A stretch of DNA of 64,000 bases from Bacteroidales bacterium (GTDB lineage: Bacteria; Bacteroidota; Bacteroidia; Bacteroidales; Rikenellaceae): positions 62,001 to 126,000 of the forward strand of contig CAJTFS010000002.1 in NCBI GenBank assembly GCA_910575495.1. Direction: 5' to 3'. Shown here piece by piece: positions 26,383 through 36,300 of the stretch. The notes below the pieces were generated by a model, which saw only the letters and a list, made by a program, of their open reading frames with translations, was not told the origin of the DNA and did not search any database. Positions within the stretch are counted from its first letter, which is position 1. Each line of letters starts with the position of its first letter. The position numbers and the translations under genes are program-made.

Positions 26383-27528
26383 ATGGGACTGCGTAAAATA
26401 GTGGACAACCTCAAGCCCACCTTCTCCAAGGGAGGCAAGCTGGGCTTCCTGGCCTCGACGTTCGATGCGTTCGAGACTTTCCTCTTCGTGCCGAACACCA
26501 CCACTTCGCGTGGCGCGCACATCCGCGACTGCAACGACATGAAACGTACGATGATCGTCGTCGTCATGGCGCTGATGCCCGCTCTGCTGTTCGGTTTCTA
26601 CAACACCGGTTATCAGCACTTCCTCTCGCAGGGCGTCGTGCCCGCGTTCTGGGAGTCGCTGTGGTTCGGTTTCCTGAAGGTGCTGCCCATCATCGTCGTG
26701 TCGTACGTCGTGGGTCTCGGCATCGAGTTCGGTTTCGCCCAGGCCCGCGGCCATGAGGTCAACGAGGGTTTCCTCGTCACGGGTCTGCTGATTCCGATGA
26801 TCATGCCGGTGGACATTCCGCTGTGGATGGTCGCCGTCGCCACGGCTTTCGCCGTCGTCTTCGGCAAGGAGGTCTTCGGCGGTACGGGCATGAACGTCTT
26901 CAACCCCGCCTTGCTGGCGCGTGCCTTCGTCTTCTTCGCCTATACGCCCTCGATTTCGGGCGCCGAGGTGTGGATCGCCGGCCTCGGGTCGGGCGAGGGC
27001 GTCGTCGACGGTTTCTCGGGCGCTACGGCGCTGGAGCACATGGCTGTCGACGGTACGCTGGGCTATTCGGCGCTCGATGCTTTCCTCGGATTCATCCCCG
27101 GTTCCATCGGCGAGACCTCGACCGTGGCCATCCTGCTGGGTGCCGCCGTGCTGCTCTTCACGGGCATCGCTTCGTGGCGCACGATGTTCTCCGTCTTCGC
27201 CGGAGGTCTGCTGATGGGCTACGTGTTCCAATGGACGGGCGTCACGGCCTATCCGGCTTGGTGGCACCTGATCGTCGGCGGTTTCGCCTTCGGTGCGGTC
27301 TTCATGGCCACCGATCCCGTCACTTCGGCGCAGACCGATGCCGGCAAGTACATCGTCGGCTTCATGACGGGCGCCATCGCCGTGTTGATCCGTGTGGTCA
27401 ACCCCGCCTATCCGGAGGGTATGATGCTCTCGATCCTCTTTATGAACGCGCTGGCTCCGCTGGTTGACTACTACGTCGTCGAGGCCAACATCCGGCGCAG
27501 AAACAAACGTGTCAAACCGGCTAAATAG
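26383..27528 (+). CDS. nqrB: Na+-NQR subunit B
   Basis: This integral membrane subunit (381 residues, about 9-10 hydrophobic segments) carries covalent FMN and riboflavin and forms part of the Na+ path. The flavinylation motif SGAT is at residues 212-215 (GFSGATALEHM), with T215 the predicted FMN attachment site. Other family stretches are FEVF-like KEVFGGTGMNVFNPALLARAFVFFAY and the conserved FMATDPVTSAQT near the end. It lies 2 bp after nqrA and 14 bp before nqrC. Confidence 0.97.
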   Translation: MGLRKIVDNLKPTFSKGGKLGFLASTFDAFETFLFVPNTTTSRGAHIRDCNDMKRTMIVVVMALMPALLFGFYNTGYQHFLSQGVVPAFWESLWFGFLKVLPIIVVSYVVGLGIEFGFAQARGHEVNEGFLVTGLLIPMIMPVDIPLWMVAVATAFAVVFGKEVFGGTGMNVFNPALLARAFVFFAYTPSISGAEVWIAGLGSGEGVVDGFSGATALEHMAVDGTLGYSALDAFLGFIPGSIGETSTVAILLGAAVLLFTGIASWRTMFSVFAGGLLMGYVFQWTGVTAYPAWWHLIVGGFAFGAVFMATDPVTSAQTDAGKYIVGFMTGAIAVLIRVVNPAYPEGMMLSILFMNALAPLVDYYVVEANIRRRNKRVKPAK

Positions 27529-27542
27529 GGGAGGATGCAATC

Positions 27543-28283
27543 ATGAAAAAAATCAATACGAACAGTAACCTCTATATCGTCGTCTACTCGACGGTGATGG
27601 TCGTCGTCGTGGCGCTGGTGCTGGCCGTGGCCGCACTCTCGCTGCAGGAGCGGCAGTATGCCAACGAACTGGGCGAGAAGAAGCAGTCGATCCTGGCGTC
27701 GCTTTCGGCTGCGGACGAAAACTACGACGAATTCATCGCAGCCCGCGTGCTGAATGCCAACGGCGACACGGTCGAGGGCGGCGATGTCTTCGCCATGCTC
27801 AACGACCTGCAGGGCTCTTTCGATAAGGGCCGCTTCCCGGTTTTCGAGGCCAAGGACGGCCGGGTGGTCATTCCGGTGACCGGCTCGGGACTGTGGGGCC
27901 CCATCTGGGGATATGTCGCCCTGGAGAACGACATGAACACCGTGGCCGGCATCGTCATGGCCCATAAGGGCGAGACCCCGGGTCTCGGCGCCGAGATAGC
28001 GACGGGGAAATACCAGTCGAAGTTCGTGGGCAAAACCATCTTCGAGGGCGACGAATTCGTCTCCGTGTCGCTGCGCAAGGGCGGCGCCAAGGACCCGGCC
28101 CACGAGGTCGACGCCATCACGGGCGGTACGAAGACTTCCGACGGCGTGACGGCCATGCTCCGCACGAGCATCGGCCATTACCTGCCGCTGCTGCGTGCAC
28201 GCCGTGCCGCCGCAGAGACGGGAGCCGAAGTTGCGGACCGGCATGAAGTGTCTAACGAAGAAAATGTAGGAGACAATGAGTAA
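27543..28283 (+). CDS. nqrC: Na+-NQR subunit C
   Basis: NqrC has a single N-terminal transmembrane helix (about residues 9-31) and a periplasmic FMN-binding domain. The covalent FMN site is in [12 protein letters not shown], predicted at T196, where Vibrio has [44 protein letters not shown] is diagnostic. The C-terminal roughly 30 residues are variable. The 246-residue gene overlaps nqrD by eight bases, which suggests translational coupling. Confidence 0.96.
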   Translation: MKKINTNSNLYIVVYSTVMVVVVALVLAVAALSLQERQYANELGEKKQSILASLSAADENYDEFIAARVLNANGDTVEGGDVFAMLNDLQGSFDKGRFPVFEAKDGRVVIPVTGSGLWGPIWGYVALENDMNTVAGIVMAHKGETPGLGAEIATGKYQSKFVGKTIFEGDEFVSVSLRKGGAKDPAHEVDAITGGTKTSDGVTAMLRTSIGHYLPLLRARRAAAETGAEVADRHEVSNEENVGDNE

Positions 28284-28932
28284 GATGGAAAAAGAGCCTT
28301 TGTTTTCGGCCAAAAATCTGAAATATCTGACGGGTCCCTTCTCGGCGAACAACCCGGTCATCGTGCAGATCCTGGGTATCTGCTCGGCGCTGGCCGTCAC
28401 CGTGCAGCTCAAGCCCGCCATCGTCATGGCCCTGTCGGTGACCGTCGTCACGGCGTTCTCCAACCTCGTCATGTCGTTGTTGCGCAACGGCGTTCCGGCG
28501 CGTATCCGCATCATCGTCCAGCTCGTGGTCATCGCCGCGCTGGTGATCCTCGTCGATCAGGTGCTCAAGGCCTATCTTTACGAGGTCTCCAAGCAGCTGT
28601 CGGTCTACGTGGGTCTGATCATCACCAACTGCATCGTCATGGGACGCATCGAGGCCTTCGCCTTAGCCAACAAGCCCTGGCCCGCCTTGCTCGACGGCAT
28701 CGGCAACGGTCTGGGCTACGGTCTGATCCTCGTCGTCGTGGCGTTCTTCCGCGAGTTGCTCGGTTCGGGTTCGCTGCTGGGTTACCCTATCGTTCCCGAA
28801 AGCTGGTACATCGCCGAGGGCGGTTTCTATTCCAACTGCGGTCTGATGCTCTTCCCGCCCATGGCGCTCATCATCGTGGGCTGCATCATCTGGGTGCATC
28901 GTTCGCGCAACAAGGATTTACAAGAAAAATAG
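28276..28932 (+). CDS. nqrD: Na+-NQR subunit D
   Basis: This 218-residue membrane subunit has about six helices and, with NqrE, holds an intramembrane iron or 2Fe-2S centre. The conserved cysteines are visible in [13 protein letters not shown] and [16 protein letters not shown]. The late region [30 protein letters not shown] is typical of NqrD/RnfE. It starts inside the 3' end of nqrC and ends 11 bases before nqrE. Confidence 0.96.
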   Translation: MSKMEKEPLFSAKNLKYLTGPFSANNPVIVQILGICSALAVTVQLKPAIVMALSVTVVTAFSNLVMSLLRNGVPARIRIIVQLVVIAALVILVDQVLKAYLYEVSKQLSVYVGLIITNCIVMGRIEAFALANKPWPALLDGIGNGLGYGLILVVVAFFRELLGSGSLLGYPIVPESWYIAEGGFYSNCGLMLFPPMALIIVGCIIWVHRSRNKDLQEK

Positions 28933-28943
28933 GAGGATAGCAT

Positions 28944-29564
28944 ATGGAAATGTTGAACATATTCATCCGGTCGATCTTCATCGACAACATGGTCTTCGCC
29001 TTCTTCTTCGGCATGTGTTCCTACATCGCCGTGTCGAAGAGCGTCAAGACGGCTCTCGGCCTGGGTGCCGCCGTCACGTTCGTCATGGTCATGACCGTGC
29101 CGCTGAACTACCTCTTGTACCAGTTCGTGCTCAAGAGCGGGGCGCTGGTCTGGGCCGGTTTCCCCGAGGTGAACCTCAGCTTCCTCTCGTTCATCGTCTT
29201 CATCGCCACCATCGCCGCCTTCGTGCAGCTCGTGGAGATGATCGTCGAGAAGTTCTCGCCGACGTTGTACAGCCAGCTGGGCATCTTCCTGCCGCTGATC
29301 GCCGTGAACTGCGCCATCATGGGCGGTTCGCTCTTCATGCAGCAGAAGGTCGACGCCATGCAGCTGACTTCCGTGTGGGAGTCGGTCATCTACGGTCTCG
29401 GTTCCGGTCTGGGCTGGTGGCTGGCGATCGTCATGATGGCGGCTATCCGCGAGAAGACGACCTATTCGCACATTCCCGCGGCGCTGAAGGGTCCCGGCAT
29501 CGCCTTCATCATCACGGGGCTGATGGGCATCGCTTTCATGATCTTCTCGGGCATTCAGTTCTAA
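28944..29564 (+). CDS. nqrE: Na+-NQR subunit E
   Basis: This 206-residue membrane subunit is homologous to NqrD in inverted topology and shares its metal centre. Conserved parts are FIDNMVFAFFFGMCSYIAVSKSVKTALGLG and PLIAVNCAIMGGSLFMQQ, each with the key cysteine. GSGLGWWLAIVMMAAIREK and the closing ALKGPGIAFIITGLMGIAFMIFSGI complete the family pattern. It is 22 bases upstream of nqrF. Confidence 0.96.
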   Translation: MEMLNIFIRSIFIDNMVFAFFFGMCSYIAVSKSVKTALGLGAAVTFVMVMTVPLNYLLYQFVLKSGALVWAGFPEVNLSFLSFIVFIATIAAFVQLVEMIVEKFSPTLYSQLGIFLPLIAVNCAIMGGSLFMQQKVDAMQLTSVWESVIYGLGSGLGWWLAIVMMAAIREKTTYSHIPAALKGPGIAFIITGLMGIAFMIFSGIQF

Positions 29565-29586
29565 CCTTTAAAAAGAGAGTCTGAAA

Positions 29587-30849
29587 ATGGAATTGACAAT
29601 CATAGTTGCAATCGTAGCTTTCTTGGTCGTCACCCTCTCGCTGGTGGGATTGCTTCTCTTTGCGAAGGCGAAGCTCACCTCGTCGGGCGATGTGACGATC
29701 GACATCAACAACGGTGAGAAAGTCATCACGGCCGAGAGCGGCGGCACGCTGCTTTCGACGCTGGCCAACAACAAGGTGTTCCTGCCTTCGGCTTGCGGCG
29801 GCGGCGGTTCGTGCGGCATGTGCAAGTGCCAGGTCCTGGAGGGCGGCGGCGACATCCTGCCTACCGAAACGGGCTTCATCTCGCGCAAGATGGCCAAGGA
29901 CCACTGGCGTCTGGGCTGCCAGGTCAAGGTCAAGGAAAATCTGAAAATCAAGGTTCCCGAAGCCGTTCTCGGCGTCAAGAAGTGGGAGTGTACGGTGGTC
30001 TCCAACCGCAATATCTCGACCTTCCTCAAGGAGTTCGTCGTGAAGCTGCCCGAGGGTGAGAACCTCAGGTTCCGCAGCGGCGGCTACATCCAGATCGACA
30101 TCCCGAAGTACGACGCCATCAAGTTCTCCGACATGGAGATCGACGAGCGTTTCCGCGAGGACTGGGACAAGATGAAGATGTGGGACCTGGTGACTACCAA
30201 CCCCGAACCGACGTTCCGCGCCTACTCCATGGCCAACCACCCGGCCGAGGGCAACATCATCATGTTGAACATCCGCATCGCCACGCCGCCGTTCGACCGC
30301 GCCGCCGGTGCGTTCATGAAGGTGAACCCCGGTATCTGTTCGTCGTACATCTTCTCCCGCAAGCCGGGCGACAAGGTGACGATCTCGGGTCCTTACGGCG
30401 AGTTCTTCCTGCCCGACAACCTGCCCGATTCGCAGGAACTGATCTTCATTGGCGGCGGTGCCGGCATGGCGCCCATGCGCAGCCACATCATGCACCTTTT
30501 CAAGACGGAGAAGACCAAGCGTCCCGTGTCGTTCTGGTATGGTGCCCGCGCCTTGAAGGAGGCGCCTTATCTCGACGAGTTCCACCAGATCGAGAAGGAT
30601 TTCCCCAATTTCAAGATGAACCTGGCGCTCGACCGTCCCGATCCCGAGGCGGATGCCGCAGGCGTGAAGTATACGGCCGGTTTCGTGCACAACGTGCTCT
30701 TCGAAAACTACCTCAAGAACCACGAGGAGCCCGAAGGCTGCATCTACCTCATGTGCGGACCTCCGATGATGATCGCTTCGGTCGTCAAGATGCTCGACAG
30801 CCTCGGCGTGCCGCCGGAGAATATCCTCTACGACAACTTCGGCAGTTAG
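29587..30849 (+). CDS. nqrF: Na+-NQR subunit F (NADH-oxidizing)
   Basis: NqrF is the electron-entry subunit. It has one N-terminal helix (about residues 3-24), a 2Fe-2S ferredoxin domain with LPSACGGGGSCGMCKCQV and the later cysteine of WRLGCQV, then FAD-binding (FRAYSMANHPAEGN, with the RxYS motif) and NADH-binding parts (LIFIGGGAGMAPMRSHI, and CGPPMMIASVVKML near the end). At 420 residues it matches the family. It closes the operon and is followed by a strong terminator. Confidence 0.97.
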   Translation: MELTIIVAIVAFLVVTLSLVGLLLFAKAKLTSSGDVTIDINNGEKVITAESGGTLLSTLANNKVFLPSACGGGGSCGMCKCQVLEGGGDILPTETGFISRKMAKDHWRLGCQVKVKENLKIKVPEAVLGVKKWECTVVSNRNISTFLKEFVVKLPEGENLRFRSGGYIQIDIPKYDAIKFSDMEIDERFREDWDKMKMWDLVTTNPEPTFRAYSMANHPAEGNIIMLNIRIATPPFDRAAGAFMKVNPGICSSYIFSRKPGDKVTISGPYGEFFLPDNLPDSQELIFIGGGAGMAPMRSHIMHLFKTEKTKRPVSFWYGARALKEAPYLDEFHQIEKDFPNFKMNLALDRPDPEADAAGVKYTAGFVHNVLFENYLKNHEEPEGCIYLMCGPPMMIASVVKMLDSLGVPPENILYDNFGS

Positions 30850-30880
30850 CATGATTCGAATCGCCTGCGGGCGATTGCAC

Positions 30881-30930
30881 GGGAGCGGATAAGGTGCAAG
30901 TCTGTTTGCAGTCTTGTCCGCTCCCTTTTT
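30881..30930 (+). terminator. Intrinsic terminator after nqrF
   Basis: A 14-bp stem with wobble pairs (GGGAGCGGATAAGG / TCTTGTCCGCTCCC) encloses a second short stem (TGCAAG..TTTGCA) and is followed by TTTTT. Confidence 0.88.
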
Positions 30931-31019
30931 GTCGGAATATGGCTGAGGTTCGCATTCGGTGATGAACCCGCGGCTTTCCGGCCGGAATTTCAACTCAGAA
31001 ACTTCAAAAAGGACAAGTT

Positions 31020-31406
31020 ATGATAGGTGCGATTGCAACCATAAGCGGTTTCTTAGGCGTGGTGATGCTGGTTGCCGGTGTTTTGCCGGTTATTCTGTTT
31101 TTCAAGGTCTGGCGTATGACGAACGATGTGCAGGAGATCAAACGACGTTTGCTGGCGGCATCGCCATCGTCGGAGTGCGACCTGGTAAAGGAGATTTACA
31201 AGAAGAATCCGCAGATCGCATCCCTGCTTTTCGATGCGGTTTATGCTGAGATGCGCCGGGCTTATATTGACGGGGCGGCCGATTATGACCGGATTGTGGC
31301 ACGATACCGTCCTCTGTATGTCATGGCGGGTTTGTCTGTGCCGGAAGTCTTCGAAGCGATCCACGACAGCGGAGAGTGGCACGATCGGTTCGAATCGTTC
31401 GAATAA
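31020..31406 (+). CDS. Small membrane protein of unknown function
   Basis: The 128-residue protein has one N-terminal transmembrane helix (about residues 8-29, GFLGVVMLVAGVLPVILFFKVW) and a soluble helical part with VQEIKRRLLAA and DAVYAEMRRAY. I recognize no family. The composition and codon use fit the host. It stands alone between the nqr terminator and a GC-rich hairpin, with the opposite-strand YhiM-like gene downstream. Confidence 0.65.
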   Translation: MIGAIATISGFLGVVMLVAGVLPVILFFKVWRMTNDVQEIKRRLLAASPSSECDLVKEIYKKNPQIASLLFDAVYAEMRRAYIDGAADYDRIVARYRPLYVMAGLSVPEVFEAIHDSGEWHDRFESFE

Positions 31407-31408
31407 TG

Positions 31409-31441
31409 GAAACCGGCCGGAGTCGAACTCCGGCCGGTTTC
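31409..31441. terminator. GC-rich hairpin between convergent genes
   Basis: A perfect 15-bp inverted repeat (GAAACCGGCCGGAGT / ACTCCGGCCGGTTTC) with a 3-base loop lies between the convergent small membrane gene and the YhiM-like gene. The T-run is short, so termination is likely but not certain. Confidence 0.6.
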
Positions 31442-31464
31442 GTTCGGCGAGCGACGCCGAAGGT

Positions 31465-32508
31465 TTATTTCTTGCTGGCGCCGCTTTCGAGGATCGAAAC
31501 GATGGAATAAAGCGTGAAGCAGATGGCGCCGAAGCCCGTCAGTACGCGTGCAGGAACGTAATATTTGTGGGCGAAATCGGTGGCCTCGAAGAGGAACGCC
31601 GCCAGGAAGAGGCAGGCGAGCGCCGTGATGACCGGAATGATCGGAATGCGGTTGGCCAGCGGGAACTCGGTGTGCCAGATTTTGGCCAGCAGGATCACTT
31701 TGCTCGAAATGCTCCAGCATATCAGTGCCAGTCCGAACAGCACGAAACCCACGAAGTTGATCGTCTGGCCGCGCAGAACGATAAGCAGTACGATGCCCAG
31801 GATGAATGCCAGAGAGCCCATCGTGATGACCAGGCTCGACCATTTCGATTTTTCGCGCATCGAGTAGCTGCCGCGGATCTGGCGGGCGATGCTTGCCACC
31901 AGGGCGATGAGCGAGGTGCAGATGCAGGCGATGCCGAACATGACGCTGCCGGCGACGATATGGGCCGGGAGCGTGCCTCTGACGAAGAGCAGGATGCACC
32001 ACACCCATGCTGCCAGGGCCGTGGCGCTGACGATGCCGATCAGCGTGACCGACTGGCCGATGGTGAATCCCTGCGGGTTGATCGAGAACGATGCGTCGGC
32101 CGAGTTGCGGGGAATCAGGCTGAAGCGCGACGAAGCCGTGGCGGCCGTGGCGACGCAGACGGTGATAAGCCCGAGACCGCATACCACGTGTCCTGTGACC
32201 AGCGAACCGGAGGTCTGCGACGTGAGGATGAAGACTCCGCAGATGATCGTGGCCAGCGCAAAGGAGTAGCCGATGGCCGGGAAGATATATCTGGCCGTTT
32301 CGGTGTAGGTGCCGACGATCTGGCGGATGATGGTGGCAGCGGTGCAGTAGAGCGCCATGCAGATCGAACCGAGGAAGAAGACGACCGGTCCGGCCGTCAG
32401 GCGCAGGGGATCGTCGCCGGCCGTGTAGACATAGGCCCCGTAGGCAAAACAGAAGGCGGCCATCGCAAGCGGAATGGCACGGAAAAGAACGCTGATGCCG
32501 TGATTCAT
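31465..32508 (-). CDS. YhiM-like (DUF2776) ten-helix membrane protein
   Basis: The 347-residue hydrophobic protein has about ten transmembrane helices. It follows E. coli YhiM as I remember it over its length: the start (LFRAIPLAMAAFCFAYGAYV), the middle (HVVCGLGLITVCVATAA.SSRFSLIPRN) and the end (SLANRIPMIPV-like PLANRIPIIPVITALACLFLAAF, then PARVLTGFGAICFTLYSIVSILESGASKK). YhiM has been linked to acid survival in E. coli; the biochemical role is not known. The Met at 32508 is chosen because upstream in-frame text is not hydrophobic and has no match. It is convergent with the gene at 31020 and divergent from the HAD gene. Confidence 0.85.
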   Translation of the reverse strand: MNHGISVLFRAIPLAMAAFCFAYGAYVYTAGDDPLRLTAGPVVFFLGSICMALYCTAATIIRQIVGTYTETARYIFPAIGYSFALATIICGVFILTSQTSGSLVTGHVVCGLGLITVCVATAATASSRFSLIPRNSADASFSINPQGFTIGQSVTLIGIVSATALAAWVWCILLFVRGTLPAHIVAGSVMFGIACICTSLIALVASIARQIRGSYSMREKSKWSSLVITMGSLAFILGIVLLIVLRGQTINFVGFVLFGLALICWSISSKVILLAKIWHTEFPLANRIPIIPVITALACLFLAAFLFEATDFAHKYYVPARVLTGFGAICFTLYSIVSILESGASKK

Positions 32509-32596
32509 GGTGGTAGGTTTTTGGCGCCCCGTCGCAAATCCCGTACCACGCGGCGAAGCGGGCGGGAATGGAGCGTTTGCCGTCATGCAAATTAAA

Positions 32597-32628
32597 TTTG
32601 ATACTGCGCCCGGCTTGCGTTATCTTTG
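32597..32628 (+). promoter_or_regulatory. Promoter of the HAD phosphatase gene
   Basis: TTTG at 32597-32600, a 20-bp spacer, then TATCTTTG at 32621-32628. It fixes the gene start at 32647, because the earlier in-frame start at 32626 lies within the promoter. Confidence 0.8.
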
Positions 32629-32646
32629 CAGAAGAAATTGCCGTCT

Positions 32647-33246
32647 ATGAAAAATATCGTTTTTGATCTGGGAGGCGTGCTGTTCGCGCGCGACGTAGCG
32701 AAATGTACGCAGGAGTTCGTCGATTTCTTCGCGTTCGTACGCTCCGACCCGATGCCCCGGTTCTGGGAAGAGTACGACCGCGGTGCTTCGACGTTGGACG
32801 AGGTGACCGATACGCTGTGCGACATGCACGGCTGCCCGCGTGCCAAGTGCGAGGAGTTTCTGCGCAGGTCGATCGAGATGCAGGAGCCCGTGCAGCCGAC
32901 AGAACGGCTCATCGGCGATCTCAAGGCGGCGGGCTACAAACTTTACGTGTTGTCGAACATGTCGTGCGAGTTCATCGACTTCCTGCGCCGGTTTCCGGTC
33001 TACCGCTTGTTCGACGGCGAGGTAGTCTCCTGCGAGGAGCACACCGTCAAGCCCGAGCCGCAGATTTATGAAATCCTGCTCGAACGTTACGGGCTCGATC
33101 CTCGTGAAACGCTTTTTGTCGACGATCGCCCGGCCAACATCGCTGCCGCCGAGCGGCTCGGCATCTGCGGCAAACTTTTCGATGCGCGCCGCCCCGAGGT
33201 CACCTGTGCGGAACTGCGGGAGATGCTTTTGAAAGGCGAGAAGTGA
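32647..33246 (+). CDS. HAD-superfamily phosphatase (YihX-like)
   Basis: The 199-residue protein starts with KNIVFDLGGVLF. Motif I has D-L-G rather than DxD at the acid position, as in the YihX subgroup (alpha-D-glucose-1-phosphate phosphatase). Motif II is LYVLSNMS, the motif III lysine is in EHTVKPEPQIYEILLERYGL, and motif IV is FVDDRPANIAAAERLGI. A four-helix cap lies between motifs I and II. The substrate is probably a small sugar phosphate. The promoter upstream is close to consensus. Confidence 0.88.
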   Translation: MKNIVFDLGGVLFARDVAKCTQEFVDFFAFVRSDPMPRFWEEYDRGASTLDEVTDTLCDMHGCPRAKCEEFLRRSIEMQEPVQPTERLIGDLKAAGYKLYVLSNMSCEFIDFLRRFPVYRLFDGEVVSCEEHTVKPEPQIYEILLERYGLDPRETLFVDDRPANIAAAERLGICGKLFDARRPEVTCAELREMLLKGEK

Positions 33247-33272
33247 GAAGTGAAAGGTGAAAAGTGAGACTT
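33236..33272. repeat. Short GTGA-rich degenerate tandem repeat
   Basis: The end of the HAD gene and the bases after it run as repeats of GAGAAGTGA / AAGGTGAAAAGTGAG, a 7-8 bp degenerate tandem. Such strings are common between Bacteroidota genes; no function is evident. Confidence 0.5.
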
Positions 33273-33329
33273 GCCGAAATGGCGGTTCGCGACGGAATAG
33301 CGATTCCGTGACCTCTGTTTAGGTTTTCT

Positions 33330-33368
33330 GACAAAAAAGACCTGCCCCAAGGGGCAGGTCTCTCTTTT
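33330..33368 (-). terminator. Terminator of the TonB-receptor gene
   Basis: A perfect 10-bp stem (GACCTGCCCC / GGGGCAGGTC) with a minimal loop is followed by six T on the minus strand; the plus strand also has TCTCTTTT, so it may act both ways for the convergent HAD gene. Confidence 0.85.
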
Positions 33369-33384
33369 GGGCTGTTTCGCAGGA

Positions 33385-36300
33385 TCAGTTGAACCGGTAG
33401 CGCAGGCTGAACTGCACCGAGAAGGTCGAACCGAAGCTGTTGTAGTTCTGGAAAGTCTCCGTCACGCGCTTGCCGTTGTACTGCTGATAGGTGATCTTTC
33501 CCTTGTTGTACTTGAGCAGCTGCGAGTTGACGACCTGCTTGTAGAGACCCCAATCCTTGTTGAGCAGGTTGGCTACGTTGACGATGTCGACACCGAAGGT
33601 GAGCGTGTTGCGCTTGCCGTTCTTCATGGTGAGGTAGAAGTCCTGGGCGAACTTGAAGTCCACGCGATGATGCCACGGCATCTTGGCGCCGCCGCGCTCG
33701 GCATACTTGCCCTTGCGCGTTTTCAGATAGCTGTCCTGGTTGATGAAAGCCCAGAAGTCGTCTTTCTGCTGCTCGGCCGAGTAGTCCTTGTCGTCAACGA
33801 AATTCCAGCCGTCGAGCGCTTCGCGCGATTCGGGCACGAAGATCAGCGAGTTGGCACCGTAGTCGTTCACGACATTGCCGCTGTAAGTGTAGGAGTAGCG
33901 CGAGTAGGAGTAGCCGCCTGCATAACCCAGCTGGCCGCCGTCGTAGAAGAGCGAAACGGTCGTACCGAAGTGCTTGGCGTAGTCGCGGTGGAAGCCGATG
34001 GAGGCCATCACGCGGTCGGGAGCGATGTAGGTGCCGTAGCCGAGTTCATGTTCGTTGTTGCCGTTCACCGAGTAGGTGTTGGTTTTGTAGGCCGACGAAA
34101 CCTGGTCGCCGATGCCGTCTCCATAGCTTTTACCACCGGAGTGGGTGTAGGCTACCGAAAGGTCGAGGCCGAAGCGGAAGCGCTTGTGCAACTGGGCCGA
34201 TACGGAGTAGTAGTAGGCGTCGTCGCCGGCGTTGGTGATGTAGTAGACGTTCTGCTTGTCGTAGTACATGTTACCGTAGTAGTGGCGTACGTCGCCCGGA
34301 ACCACCTCGATCGTCTGGTCTTTCTCGGGCTTGCTCGGATCGTTCCAAGGTTTGTAGCCTCGGTTTTCTACTACAGCGGGGTGGAAGTCCTTGTTATAGA
34401 TGCCTTCGACCGTGAGGTTGATGTCGCCCGGCAGCTTGGCGTCGAAAGCCAGCGAACTTTTCCACGTGGCCGGCATCTTCAGGTCGGTGTCGATGATCGT
34501 CGGCGACGAGGGCGTGGAGATCTCGGGGGTCAGCCCGAGGTCGGCGACCATGTCGCTGACGTTGGTGTGGAACTTAAGACTTGCGGGTACATTCTGATCC
34601 CAGTAACGGGTGGTTTGGCCTACGCCCGAGTTGCCCACGGCCGAAACGAGCCAGACGAAAGGCAGACGGCCCACGAAGTAGCCCGTACCGCCGCGCAGGA
34701 TGTACTTGCGGTCGCCCGTGATGTCCCAGTTGAAGCCCAGACGGGGCGAAACCGTCAGACGGGTGCCGGGGAGCTGGTCGGTGGAGTAGTGCACGCCGCC
34801 GAAGTCGAGGTTGGCGAATTTCTCGTTGTAGTTGCCCGAGAGCGAAGGATAGATCGGCACCTCGAAGCGCAGACCGGCCGTCAGCTTGAAGTTCTTGTGC
34901 AGGTCGAGTTCATCCTGAAGATAGACCGATACCTGCTCGTACTGCATCTGAGCCAGGAACTGCGAGCCGTCGGGGTTGTTGGAGAAGGTCACGCCGAATG
35001 CCGCCGGGGTCTTGTCCTGCATGAAGTCCTCCATCGACGAGTAGACATAGTAGCCCGCACCGCACTGCATGTAGCCGTTGGTGGCCTTGTTGTGCTCGAA
35101 CTGCACGCCGGCCATGAAATTGTTGATGCCGGCGCGGAGGTTGAATTCGTCGGTCACGACGAACGTCGAGACTTGGCGCAGATTGCCTTCGGAGAAGATC
35201 TCGGTGCCGAGCGATGCGTAGACATCGCCGTCCTTGAGGATGTCGACCGTCGGGAAGAGACCGCCGTCATAGGTGCGGGGCTCGTCCTGGTAGGAGTAGG
35301 TGAAACGCAGGGCGTTGTTGCCCTTGCCGTTGAACAGACGCGAGTTCCACTCGGCTGCCACCGAGGTGAAGTCCTGGTCCTGGTAGTAGCGCGAATTCTT
35401 GAAATAGAAGCCGTATTGAGAGGTGCGACCCCCCCCCGAACCATGACCCGGGTAGATCGTTTTATTGTAGAGCGGAGAAACCGATGACGAGGGCGAGTTG
35501 GCGTTTTGGTTGTGGGTGTGCGAAACGCGCAGGTTCACCGTGTTGTTGTCGTTGATGTTCCAGTCCAAACGGGCCATGACTTTGTAGTCGGGTGCCGAGA
35601 TGTCGTAGCCCGTATAGGGGCCCGTGACGTAGCCGTACTTATCCTTGACGAAGTTGCTGATCATCTCCATGTCGGAAGCCAGCGGACGGTTGTAGTTGGT
35701 GTTCGAACCCCAGTCGGTACCATCGTCGGGACGTGCCTGGCGGGTCATGCCTCCGACGGTCTCGTCCTGATACTCGGCATTGACGAAGAAGAAGAGCTTG
35801 TTCTTGACGATCGGACCGCCCAGCGTGATGCCGTAGGTGTAGTCCGAAGCCTTCGACCGCGTGAGGTCGAAGTCGCCGGCGTGGATGCCCTTCAGGTTGT
35901 TGTTGGTCAGGTAGGTGTAGAACGACCCCGTGAAATCGTTGCCGCCCGAACGGGTCACGGCGTTGATGGCGCCGCCCGTGAAGCCGCTCTGGCGAACGTC
36001 GTAGGGCGTTACGGCCACCGATACCTGCTCCAGAGCGTCGAGCGAGATGGGCGTGCCGCCGGCGGGCAGGTTGCCGCCGATGCCGAAGGCGTTGTTGAAC
36101 GCGGCGCCGTCGACCGTCACGAACGACTGGCGGTAGTTGCCGCCGCCCACGGCGAAGCCGTTCGACGTGGTGTTCGACTGCGGCGAGAGACGCATGATGT
36201 CGTTCATGCTGCGGCTCACCGTAGGCATGAGGTTCATGGCTGCGCGGTCGACGTTGACGATGGCGCCGGCGCGGCTGCTGTTCATCGAGCTGTTCTTGCC

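Noticed and set aside
33367..35487. 706-codon plus-strand open frame opposite the TonB receptor
   Set aside because: Val/Gly/His-rich shadow text without domains; the receptor is clear on the other strand.
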